From the NCBI GenBank assembly GCA_017554385.1, contig JAFZIL010000030.1:1-64000 (forward strand): a stretch of 64,000 nt of DNA, read 5' to 3'. This DNA is from Prevotella sp. Lineage in GTDB: Bacteria; Bacteroidota; Bacteroidia; Bacteroidales; Bacteroidaceae. The position numbers were made by a program, and so were the translations under genes. Of the stretch, positions 25,768 to 33,890 are shown piece after piece. How positions within the stretch are numbered: the first letter of the stretch is position 1; every line of letters starts with the position of its first letter. Below the pieces are notes generated by a model. It saw only the letters and a list, made by a program, of their open reading frames with translations. It did not search any database and had not been told where the DNA came from.

Positions 25768-27933
25768 ATGAAAAAACTAATGATGATTGCTGCTCTGATG
25801 CTGATGGCATTGAGCAGCTCAAATGCACAGAACGACGTGAAAATTGGTAAACAGAACGTAACCGTCAGCGACGGACGTATGACACCCGAAGCCCTTTGGG
25901 CTATGGGACGCATTAGTGGCTATGCCGCCTCACCTGATGGTAGCCACATTGTCTGTCAGGTGGGTTACTACAGCGTGAAACACAACAAGAGCCACCATGT
26001 GCTCTACATGATGAATGCCGACGGCAGCGGCAAGCAGCAGTTGACGAAGAGTGACAAGAACGAGACTGACGCAGCCTGGCTCGACAACGAGACCTTGGCC
26101 TTCCTCACTGGGGGAGAAGTTTGGTCGATGAAGCTTGATGGCAGCGAACGCCGTCAGCTGTCGAAGACCGACGGAAACGTGGAGGGATTCCTCTTCTCGC
26201 CCGACCAAAAGAAGGTGATTCTCTTAAAGAGCATCCCTTTCCATGAGGTAATAAAAGAGAACCCCAGTGACCTGCCGAAGGCCACGGGACGTTTGGTTAC
26301 TGATTTGATGTATCGTCATTGGGACCATTATGTGGAGTCGATACAGCATCCATTTGTAGCTGACGTTACTTCTGAGGGCATCGGTGAGGGAAAAGACATC
26401 CTCGTTGGTGAACCCTATGAGTGTCCTATGGAGCCGTTTGGTGGCATGGAGCAGTTGGCATGGAGCACCGATTCGAAGCAGATTGCCTACACCTGCCGAA
26501 AGAAGACGGGTACAGCCTATAGTATTTCGACTGACTCAGACATCTATTTGTATGATTTGTCGACAGGAAAGACACGCAATCTCTGCAAGCCCGACGGCTA
26601 TCAGGAACCGGCTGTCGAGCCAACCAAGACTATGAAGCAGCAGAAGGTGAATGCTCGTGAGAATCTTGTCAACAATGTGGGCTACGACCAGAATCCGAAA
26701 TTCTCACCCGACGGCAAGTATGTGGCTTGGCTCTCGATGGAGCGCAACGGTTATGAGGCTGACCGTCAGCGGCTGTGCTGCTACGATTTGGCAACAGGAG
26801 AAAAAAAGTATCTGACGGAGGCATTCGACTCGAATGTCGATGACTTCTGCTGGAGTGATGCAAAGGATGCCATGATCTATTTCATTGGTGTGTGGCATGC
26901 TACTGAGAATCTCTACGCCATCAGTTGGAAGGGTGAGGTAAAACAGCTCACCGACACCTGGCATGACTTTGGAAGCCTGCAAATGCTGAACAACAAGAAG
27001 CAATTGTTGATGGAACGTCACTCGTTCACTTCACCTGCTGATCTTTATGTCGTGACACCAAACTTTAAGAAACCGGAGAAGACTACCGTCACACAAATTA
27101 CGGAAGAGAACAAGCATATTCTCGACCAGTTGGCTAAGCCCCGCGTACAGCAGCGATGGGTGAAGACTACCGATGGAAAGGAGATGCTGACATGGATTAT
27201 TCTGCCCCCGAACTTCGACGAAACAAAGAAGTATCCCACGCTGCTCTTCTGTGAAGGTGGACCACAGAGTCCCGTCTCGCAGTTCTGGTCGTACCGTTGG
27301 AACTTCTTTATTATGGCTTCTCAGGGCTATATTATCGTAGCTCCCAACCGCAGAGGACTGCCGGGATTCGGTCAGGATTGGCTTGAGGAAATCAGCGGTG
27401 ACTGGACTGGGCAGTGTATGAATGACTATCTGTCAGCTATTGACGATGCTGCCGAGAACCTGCCATACGTTGACAAGGAGCGGATGGGTGCCGTTGGCGC
27501 TTCGTTTGGTGGATTCTCCGTCTACTATCTGGCCGGACATCATGACAAGCGCTTCAAGTGCTTTATTGCCCACGATGGTGCCTTCAACCTTGAGGCAATG
27601 TACACTGAGACTGAGGAGAACTGGTTCTCGAACTGGGAGTACGACGATGCTTTCTGGAACAAGGACCAGACGGCCAATGCCAAGAGGACCTACGACAATT
27701 CGCCCCACCGCTTCGTAGACAAGTGGGACACACCCATCCTATGTATCCACGGCGAGAAGGACTACCGCATCAATGCTACTCAGGGTATGAGTGCCTTCAA
27801 TGCTGCCCGTATGCGGGGTATCGAGGCCGAGTTGCTTATCTTCCCTGATGAGAACCACTGGGTGCTGAAGCCCCAGAATGGCATACTCTGGCAGCGCACC
27901 TACTTCGATTGGCTTGCCCGCTGGTTGAAGTAA
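25768..27933 (+). CDS. S9 family (prolyl oligopeptidase-type) serine peptidase
   Basis: An exported peptidase of the DPP/acylaminoacyl-peptidase group, 721 residues. A signal peptide (MKKLMMIAALMLMALSSSNA) is followed by a beta-propeller (GYAASPDGSHIVCQVGYYS, FSPDGKYVAWLSM) and the alpha/beta hydrolase domain from about residue 470. Catalytic residues by reading: Ser579 in GASFGGF, Asp665 in HGEKDYRIN and His697 in DENHW. It probably cuts peptides in the periplasm for nutrition. It has its own promoter. Its terminator is inside the convergent menA coding region. Confidence 0.94.
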   Translation: MKKLMMIAALMLMALSSSNAQNDVKIGKQNVTVSDGRMTPEALWAMGRISGYAASPDGSHIVCQVGYYSVKHNKSHHVLYMMNADGSGKQQLTKSDKNETDAAWLDNETLAFLTGGEVWSMKLDGSERRQLSKTDGNVEGFLFSPDQKKVILLKSIPFHEVIKENPSDLPKATGRLVTDLMYRHWDHYVESIQHPFVADVTSEGIGEGKDILVGEPYECPMEPFGGMEQLAWSTDSKQIAYTCRKKTGTAYSISTDSDIYLYDLSTGKTRNLCKPDGYQEPAVEPTKTMKQQKVNARENLVNNVGYDQNPKFSPDGKYVAWLSMERNGYEADRQRLCCYDLATGEKKYLTEAFDSNVDDFCWSDAKDAMIYFIGVWHATENLYAISWKGEVKQLTDTWHDFGSLQMLNNKKQLLMERHSFTSPADLYVVTPNFKKPEKTTVTQITEENKHILDQLAKPRVQQRWVKTTDGKEMLTWIILPPNFDETKKYPTLLFCEGGPQSPVSQFWSYRWNFFIMASQGYIIVAPNRRGLPGFGQDWLEEISGDWTGQCMNDYLSAIDDAAENLPYVDKERMGAVGASFGGFSVYYLAGHHDKRFKCFIAHDGAFNLEAMYTETEENWFSNWEYDDAFWNKDQTANAKRTYDNSPHRFVDKWDTPILCIHGEKDYRINATQGMSAFNAARMRGIEAELLIFPDENHWVLKPQNGILWQRTYFDWLARWLK

Positions 27934-27964
27934 GTCTTATGGGGAGCACCAATTCCCAAAGGTC

Positions 27965-28870
27965 TTATAGAAGTAAACCGATTGTTACCAACAGCCCGTA
28001 TATGAAAATATTACGGGCTGTTTTTTCAAGGCATGTGTTCAGCTCGCGCCCTTCCCACAGTTGCTTCATACGGAGCCATGTAAAAAAGTGGAAGGCGAGA
28101 TAGATGAGTGGCAGGAGGAAGGCAAGCTGGTGTCCGTTGTACCAAAACATGAGTCCCATCAGACAGGCGACGATGCCCACGCCAAGATAGAGTGCTAAAG
28201 ATGCCTTTGCTCCAATTCTTACTACCAATGTTTTTTTACCGGCAAAGCTGTCGGTATCACGATCACGGAAGTTATTGACCAAGAGCAGGGCGTCGATGAC
28301 GAGTCCACAGGCAAGCGAGGCAACAACTACTTGAGGGGTAATAGTGTGCAGTTGAACGTAGTAGGTGATGCATACAGGCACAAGTCCGAAGAATAGCAGC
28401 ACGAGCAGGTCGCCCAATCCTATGTAGGATAGGTGTGTAGTATAAAGAAAGCAGAACACGACGCAGGCCGCACCCACGAAAATCATTTCCAGACCTCCAA
28501 ACAGGACAAGTGGCAAGCCCACGATGCAGGCAAGAATGGTAGTAGCTGCGATGGCGTGCTTCATGCTCTCGATGCCTACCCATCCTTGTGCGCAGGCTCG
28601 TTCAGGTCCCAGACGGGTTTCGCGGTCGTCGGTACCCTTGGCATAGTCCACAAAATCGTTGACAAAATTAGCATCGATCTGCATGATAAAGGCAAAGAGC
28701 AGGCACAGTACGGCAGCCGTCCAGCTGAAGACGCTTCCTTCGTACTGCTGGGCGTCTATCCATGCTAAGGCAAGGCCAATCATCACTGGCACGGCAGCTC
28801 CCGTCAACGTCTTCGGGCGAGCTGCCAGCATCCATGCTCGAAGCGAGTTTTTCTTGACTTCCATAGACAT
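27965..28870 (-). CDS. menA: 1,4-dihydroxy-2-naphthoate polyprenyltransferase
   Basis: Membrane prenyltransferase of menaquinone synthesis: it attaches the isoprenoid chain to dihydroxynaphthoate. The 301-residue product has about eight to nine hydrophobic helices. The first Asp-rich motif, NFVNDFVDYAKGTDDRETR (about residues 66-84), and the second, NNFRDRDTDSFAGKKTL, bind the prenyl diphosphate through Mg2+. It lies downstream of the MscS-type channel gene (24-base gap, same strand). Its last codons also encode, on the other strand, the terminator of the S9 peptidase gene. The quinone made is the likely acceptor for Na+-NQR in the same window. Confidence 0.95.
   Translation of the reverse strand: MSMEVKKNSLRAWMLAARPKTLTGAAVPVMIGLALAWIDAQQYEGSVFSWTAAVLCLLFAFIMQIDANFVNDFVDYAKGTDDRETRLGPERACAQGWVGIESMKHAIAATTILACIVGLPLVLFGGLEMIFVGAACVVFCFLYTTHLSYIGLGDLLVLLFFGLVPVCITYYVQLHTITPQVVVASLACGLVIDALLLVNNFRDRDTDSFAGKKTLVVRIGAKASLALYLGVGIVACLMGLMFWYNGHQLAFLLPLIYLAFHFFTWLRMKQLWEGRELNTCLEKTARNIFIYGLLVTIGLLL
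27992..28026 (+). terminator. Terminator of the S9 peptidase gene, inside menA
   Basis: CAGCCCGTA (27992-28000) and TACGGGCTG (28012-28020) form a 9-bp stem with an AT-rich loop, followed by TTTTTT on the plus strand, 58 bases after the peptidase stop. The sequence is antisense to the last codons of menA. Confidence 0.85.
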
Positions 28871-28894
28871 GCGGTTTAAGGTTTGAATGATAGA

Positions 28895-31222
28895 CTATGA
28901 GTTGATGATATGCACGTCGCGCTGTGGGAACGGTATCTCGATGCCGTTATCATAAAGCGTGTCGTAGACGGTCTTCAGCACATCGCTGATGACGTAGGAC
29001 TTCTTTGCGGCGACAGCCCATACAAACAGATTGAAGTTGACGCTCGAGTCGCCCATGCCCGACATGACAGACTTGACTTTCTTGTCAGGATCCATCCATT
29101 TGTGATGCATCGAGTTCACGGCATTCTCAACAAGCTCGGTTACTTGTTTCAGGTTCGAGCCGTAGGCCACACCGAAAGGCACTACTGCCAGTACGTAGCC
29201 GTGGTTCTTCGTCAGGTTCTTGTAGTTCTTCGTGAAGAGCTGTGAGTTCTGGAAGGTGATGACTTCGCCGTAGAGTGTCTCGACGACGGTGGCGGTATAA
29301 CTGATGGATGTCACCTTGCCCATCGTACCGTCTATCTCTATCCAGTCGCCGACTTTTACGCGTCCTGCCATGAGTGTGGCACCATAGTAGATGTTCTCGA
29401 TGATGTCCTTCGAGGCAAAACCGATACCTGTCGAAAGACCGCCACCGATAGCAAGCAGCCACGCCACGCTGATGTGCAGGATGCTAAGCGACATCATGAG
29501 CCAGACGCCCCAGATGAGTACTTGAATGACGTTCTTGCCCATCACTTCGCGCGAAGCAGCCGTTGAGGGATCTTGTGTCTGGAAATGCAGACGCATGAAT
29601 GACAGGATGGTGCGTGAAGCATATGAGAAGAAAAGCCACAGACAAACCACGATGGTGAGCTTGATCAGGCTGACCTTCAGGTTCTCCAGGTCGATGAAGT
29701 TGCGATTGAACAGTTGCCAGCACAGTTCGCCTAAGTTGAACACGCCTGCTGCCCAGTAGATGCTCAGCATCACTGAGAGCACTCCAAGCGTGGGTAGCAA
29801 TACTTTATATATAAATAGGTATAGCCATGACTGGGTGATAGGCTTGTCTTCCAAGCCGTGTCGCTGTCCGTATTGATGAATCCAGCTCGAGATGCAGGTG
29901 ATGGTGAGTATGCAGGTGAGCTGCATGATCCACCAGATAAGTATCTGCACGGCTAATAGCGTGTATCCGCTCCATGAACAGATGACCGACCCTACGAAGA
30001 CAGCCAGCGATACGTAGCTGTAGAACATGTCCTGTCGGGGTACGTTCTGGTTATGTCTGCTGATGACGTTCCATTGCCACAGCGTGCAGAGCAGGAGTAT
30101 GGGTGGGAATACCATGTTGACCAGTTCGCCAGGGATGAGTATGATGCGGAAGGCTATAACCAGGAACCCAACTACGACGAGCGGTGCATAGATGCGGAAG
30201 GCACTTCGTATCTGGCTGCCATTGACTCTGAGCAGTAATGAGATAAGTATAACTCCCAGCAACCATGCATACTCGATGAGCAGTCCTGATGCCATGAAGA
30301 AGAAGTTCTGGTTGAGCGTAGCCCGCAGCACGCCAAGTAGAATGGCAAACGTGATGGTTGTGGTTGCCCAGATAATGCAGGCGCGTTTCCGGAGGAATTC
30401 AGGCGTGTGGAACCGGCGTGGCATCAGCTTGAATGCCAGCAGGTTCAGCAGTATGGAGATGATGGCAAAGATGGCTATTGAAATAAACAGGCCAAAGATG
30501 AAGCGACTGTCCCAGTCGCTGTTTTTTGTTGGCTTATATTTATCAATCAAGGTTTCTTTGGCCCTGTTCCAGTTAGACCGGAAGTGTCGGATTGTAGTGA
30601 AATAGTCGTTGCTGCCATTGCGGAATATGCCTGTCTGAATATCGGTGTAGAGCTGGTTGGCATAGTCGTTCTGGTACTTCAGCCGTTGCTCTATCATCTC
30701 ATACATCTGCATGTCGTGGGCTGTCTGCGAGCGGTTTTCCTCGAGTGTGTTTCGTATGGTTGTGGCAAGTGTCAGAGCTACGTTGCGGTCGGTTTGTGCT
30801 TGAACTCCCATTTGGGCAAGCCGCATCAGTTGCAGCCCGGTGATGAGACTGTCGAATTTCGCTATCTCCACTTCGTTACTTTCGAGAAACGAACGGTAGG
30901 GTAACTGCTGACGCTGGAACCTGTGATACAGTTCGGTAGCCTCGTGGCAGGCATAGGTCAGGTCGAACACGTAGTCGCTTTTCTGCGAGTAGAGCATGAT
31001 TGAGTTCTGGTTGGCCTGTTTCAGGGTCTCCAGCATCTCGCGTCGTGTCTGTTCGTTCTGTTTCCGTCGCTCGCTTGACTGGCTGGTCAGTTCCTGATGA
31101 TACTCGGTCAGTTCTTGTCGCAGTACACTCAGAGTTTGTTCTATGTCTTTCTCTTTAAGCACGGCTCCTGCTTGTAGCAGCGAGGCAGAGAGTATTATCA
31201 GCAGTAGGATCGGTCTTTTCAT
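28895..31222 (-). CDS. Mechanosensitive ion channel of the MscS family
   Basis: A 775-residue multi-domain MscS-type channel. It has a signal peptide (MKRPILLLIILSASLLQAGA), a periplasmic coiled-coil-rich region to about residue 230, and then around eight to ten hydrophobic helices. The MscS pore/beta domain is near residues 590-680 (GGGLSTGIGFASKDIIENIYYGATLMAGR, IDGTMGKVTSISYTATVVETLYG), followed by the C-terminal cytoplasmic domain. It protects cells from osmotic downshock by opening under membrane tension. The start at 31222 makes the ATGA overlap with the DUF4861 gene upstream, so the two are probably translationally coupled. Confidence 0.93.
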   Translation of the reverse strand: MKRPILLLIILSASLLQAGAVLKEKDIEQTLSVLRQELTEYHQELTSQSSERRKQNEQTRREMLETLKQANQNSIMLYSQKSDYVFDLTYACHEATELYHRFQRQQLPYRSFLESNEVEIAKFDSLITGLQLMRLAQMGVQAQTDRNVALTLATTIRNTLEENRSQTAHDMQMYEMIEQRLKYQNDYANQLYTDIQTGIFRNGSNDYFTTIRHFRSNWNRAKETLIDKYKPTKNSDWDSRFIFGLFISIAIFAIISILLNLLAFKLMPRRFHTPEFLRKRACIIWATTTITFAILLGVLRATLNQNFFFMASGLLIEYAWLLGVILISLLLRVNGSQIRSAFRIYAPLVVVGFLVIAFRIILIPGELVNMVFPPILLLCTLWQWNVISRHNQNVPRQDMFYSYVSLAVFVGSVICSWSGYTLLAVQILIWWIMQLTCILTITCISSWIHQYGQRHGLEDKPITQSWLYLFIYKVLLPTLGVLSVMLSIYWAAGVFNLGELCWQLFNRNFIDLENLKVSLIKLTIVVCLWLFFSYASRTILSFMRLHFQTQDPSTAASREVMGKNVIQVLIWGVWLMMSLSILHISVAWLLAIGGGLSTGIGFASKDIIENIYYGATLMAGRVKVGDWIEIDGTMGKVTSISYTATVVETLYGEVITFQNSQLFTKNYKNLTKNHGYVLAVVPFGVAYGSNLKQVTELVENAVNSMHHKWMDPDKKVKSVMSGMGDSSVNFNLFVWAVAAKKSYVISDVLKTVYDTLYDNGIEIPFPQRDVHIINS

Positions 31223-32454
31223 CTCGTCTTCTTGATAATGATGGGATTCTCCACTTCTGTGCGCCACTGACGCAGCCATTCAAACCATTCCTGGGCCGAA
31301 TGAAAACCGAAGGTCTCGTTGGCCGAGCAGTAGGCTACCTGATAGTGCATCTGACTGCCTTCAGGTGCCACTACAAACGTGTAGTTGCCTCCTTGCTTCA
31401 CGCCAGGGTCGGCAGGCAGTTCGCTCATCACGTTCTTTTCTTGCAGCAGGATGGCCAGCCCCACCGTCTCGCGGCTCCATTTCACAGTGTCGGTCGATGG
31501 GTAGTCGGTGCCCCAGCAGGCACGGAGTCCCCGTTTGTCGCTCATCTCCTGTGACCCCATCACGTTGATGATACCTGTGGAGAAACGATAGTCGGAAGCG
31601 TCGTGGTTGAAGATTACGTCAACGTCTGTATCGCGGTGCCCGGCATATTGGGTGTAGCGCAGCGTCATGTTCAGGGCAGGCTTCGATGTGTCTGCCACCC
31701 AACCTTGGTCAACGACTTCGACGATGGTGCGCAACGGACCGTAGCTGACGATGCGTTGTGTACGGTTTTTCACAGGCTCAATCATCGTCGGCTCTTTGCC
31801 GTCCCATCCTCGGAAGGCTCCAAGACCGAAGGTCTGGCCTACCCAAAGCACATCATCACCGTAGGCTTGCTTTTTTTGTTCGTCAGAGGTGTAGAACTGC
31901 GTTGCCTGCAGCTCCAGGCGCTTTTGGAATTTTCCGTATAGGTCAAGCGTCTGGCGTTTGTCAAAGTAGATGCGGATGCCGTTGAGCTCGCTCTCGAAAC
32001 AAACGCCATGATGATGCTGCAGGTTGTAGGAGTTGGCGCAGTCGCCACGTGCGGTGATGCTTGATATGTAGTTATCGTGGCGATTCTTTTCCTTGACCTT
32101 GTCATTGCGCATGAGCATCTCGGCATAGACACGGGCAGGGTAGGGGCGAGGCTCACCCTCGGCATACAGCGTAACGTGGAATGAGCGCGTCTCTTTTCCT
32201 TTCAGATTGCAGAGGAAGCAGAGCTCGTCCATTTGCTCGTCCATGTCGAGGTCATCGAGTTGGCAGGCTATCTCCTCACCATCTTTCGAGGTGACCAATG
32301 CCGAGCTCACAGTGCCGTATTGACTTAATGGCAAGACAACGGGCTCGTCGTACCGGTCATGGCTGAGCGGGTTGCTGACGCTGATGTCCAACGTCTGCTG
32401 AGCGCTGGCCGTCAGGGTCAGAAAACATGCCAAGGTTGCAAATAACAGCTTCAT
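31219..32454 (-). CDS. DUF4861 domain-containing exported protein
   Basis: A 411-residue protein with a signal peptide (MKLLFATLACFLTLTASA). The body resembles the DUF4861 family, seen in Bacteroidetes and often near carbohydrate genes. Marks are LPLSQYG, LDDLDMDEQMDELCF, HHHGVCFESELNGIRIYFDKRQTLDLYGK (about residues 145-174), and the C-terminal FHSAQEWFEWLRQWRTEVENPI. The enzymatic role is unknown to me; the conserved His/Glu residues could suit a sugar-active fold. First gene of the minus set DUF4861, MscS, menA. A TATTTTTG -7-like box is at 32490-32483. Confidence 0.85.
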   Translation of the reverse strand: MKLLFATLACFLTLTASAQQTLDISVSNPLSHDRYDEPVVLPLSQYGTVSSALVTSKDGEEIACQLDDLDMDEQMDELCFLCNLKGKETRSFHVTLYAEGEPRPYPARVYAEMLMRNDKVKEKNRHDNYISSITARGDCANSYNLQHHHGVCFESELNGIRIYFDKRQTLDLYGKFQKRLELQATQFYTSDEQKKQAYGDDVLWVGQTFGLGAFRGWDGKEPTMIEPVKNRTQRIVSYGPLRTIVEVVDQGWVADTSKPALNMTLRYTQYAGHRDTDVDVIFNHDASDYRFSTGIINVMGSQEMSDKRGLRACWGTDYPSTDTVKWSRETVGLAILLQEKNVMSELPADPGVKQGGNYTFVVAPEGSQMHYQVAYCSANETFGFHSAQEWFEWLRQWRTEVENPIIIKKTR

Positions 32455-32482
32455 GAGTGTTCGTTTTTGTTCGGATATTGTG

Positions 32483-32490
32483 CAAAAATA
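32483..32490 (-). promoter_or_regulatory. -7-like box upstream of the DUF4861 gene
   Basis: TATTTTTG on the minus strand, 29 bases before the ATG at 32454. No TTTG -33 box lies at the right distance, so the call is tentative. Confidence 0.4.
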
Positions 32491-32540
32491 CGGAAAAACA
32501 CGAAATAGGGCCCTTGTGTTTTAATTATTTTAGGTTAAAA

Positions 32541-32572
32541 TTTGGTTATTAAAAGAATTTTTAGTAAATTTG
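32541..32572 (+). promoter_or_regulatory. Promoter of the GldB-like gene
   Basis: TTTG at 32541-32544, a 20-bp spacer and TAAATTTG at 32565-32572: a full match. The start should be near 32576, about 43 bases before the GTG start. Confidence 0.85.
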
Positions 32573-32618
32573 CAGTCGTATTTAACGTTCGTAAAAGATT
32601 CATACACGTTTCTTAGCT

Positions 32619-33404
32619 GTGCGCAAGGTCTATTTTTTGCTTTTACTCATCATGATGGGCTGTCTGGGATGCGAATGGAAGCTTCAGTCTTCCGACTCTC
32701 AGTCAGATAGTCAGTTGATGGTTATCGACCGTTATGATCAGTTGGAACTGCGCTATCTTACCACTGGCGATTTTTCTGCACTTCAGGAGATGAATATAGA
32801 ATATCCTGTTGAAACGCGTATGCTGATCGAGGATATGCTACATCTTGGCCCGGCCAACGATCCTGAGTTAAAGACGAAGCTGCTGGTTTTCTTTCAGGAT
32901 TCCACGCTTCAGACCATCATGCGCGACGTGCAGAAGACATTTGCCGACATAAGCGACGTCGAAGAGCAGCTTTCCGAGTCGTTTCTCAATCTCAAGAAGA
33001 TGTTGCCTTCCTTGACTATTCCTCGTGTCTATACGCAAATCAGCTCCCTCGACCAGAGCATCGTTGCAGGCGATGGCTTCCTGGGTATCTCGCTCGACAA
33101 ATACCTGGGCGAGGACTATCCGCTCTATGTGAAATACGGTTATACTGAGCGGCAGCGTTCCATGATGACGCGTTCGGCAATTGTTCCCGATTGTCTGGGC
33201 TTCTATTTGCTTACCCTTTATCCTTTCGATGAAGCCGACACCACCCGCTCGGCTCGCGACCACCACATGGGCAAGATCCAGTATGTTGTGAACAAAGCTA
33301 CCGACCAGCGCATCTTCGACAACGAGCCAGTACGCAACGTAGAGCAATATGTGGCGAAACACAAGGATCTTAGCGTCCAGCAGATATTAGAGGAGTCATT
33401 CTGA
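32619..33404 (+). CDS. GldB-like lipoprotein
   Basis: A 261-residue lipoprotein (signal MRKVYFLLLLIMMGCLGC; lipobox-like GCLGC). It resembles the gliding-motility-associated lipoprotein GldB: IPRVYTQISSLDQSIVAGDGFLGISLDKYLG (about residues 133-164) and YTERQRSMMTRSAIVPDCL match its core. In gliding relatives GldB belongs to the wider Gld/T9SS set. In non-gliding Bacteroidales the homologue is kept, with unclear function. The start codon is GTG. The gene has its own good promoter and converges on the DUF486 gene; the 22-base gap is T-rich, without a clear hairpin. Confidence 0.78.
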   Translation: MRKVYFLLLLIMMGCLGCEWKLQSSDSQSDSQLMVIDRYDQLELRYLTTGDFSALQEMNIEYPVETRMLIEDMLHLGPANDPELKTKLLVFFQDSTLQTIMRDVQKTFADISDVEEQLSESFLNLKKMLPSLTIPRVYTQISSLDQSIVAGDGFLGISLDKYLGEDYPLYVKYGYTERQRSMMTRSAIVPDCLGFYLLTLYPFDEADTTRSARDHHMGKIQYVVNKATDQRIFDNEPVRNVEQYVAKHKDLSVQQILEESF

Positions 33405-33426
33405 CTCTTTTCCTTTTTTCCCCTTT

Positions 33427-33795
33427 TTACTTCATAAACACCAGATAGACGGCGCAGATGATTAGTAGGAACGCAAGAATGTGGTTCCAGTGTAGGTGTG
33501 TGCCCTGAAACATGATGTTGGCTATGATGCAGAATACGGCCAGCGAGATACATTCTTGGATGACCTTCAGCTGAATGAGGTTAAATGGACCACCGTTCTC
33601 GACGAAGCCTAACCGATTGGCGGGTACTTGACAGCAGTACTCGAAGAAGGCGATGCCCCAAGAAAAGACGATGACACCGAGTAGGGGCCAGTTGTTGCTG
33701 ATGCCCGTTTCCTGCAGCTTTAAATGCCCATACCAAGCAAGCGTCATGAAGACGTTACTTAGTATGAGCAATATGATGGTATAGAGTCCGTTCAT
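33427..33795 (-). CDS. DMT-like membrane protein of the DUF486 family
   Basis: A 122-residue membrane protein with four hydrophobic helices. WGIAFFEYCCQVPANRLGF in the middle (about residues 46-64) matches the DUF486 signature (FEYxxQVPANRxG). This family looks like a half-size drug/metabolite transporter and may dimerise; the substrate is unknown. The 84-base gap before the next minus-strand gene upstream contains a pair of inverted heptamer repeats. Confidence 0.85.
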   Translation of the reverse strand: MNGLYTIILLILSNVFMTLAWYGHLKLQETGISNNWPLLGVIVFSWGIAFFEYCCQVPANRLGFVENGGPFNLIQLKVIQECISLAVFCIIANIMFQGTHLHWNHILAFLLIICAVYLVFMK

Positions 33796-33812
33796 AATCT
33801 AAAGTTATAGGT

Positions 33813-33890
33813 AAAAGTGAAAAGTGAAAAATTTCCTTCCGGAACAGCTTGGCGGCAGCAATTATTCACTTTTCACTATTCACTTTTCCC
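33813..33890. repeat. Inverted heptamer repeats between the NfnAB-like and DUF486 genes
   Basis: The left arm 33813-33834 has AAAAGTGA AAAGTGA AAAATTT; the right arm 33861-33890 reads TTCACTTTTCACTATTCACT and on, its complement. The unit AAAGTGA carries TGA in its reading cycle, and this supplies the stop codon of the NfnAB-like gene at 33880. Confidence 0.88.
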
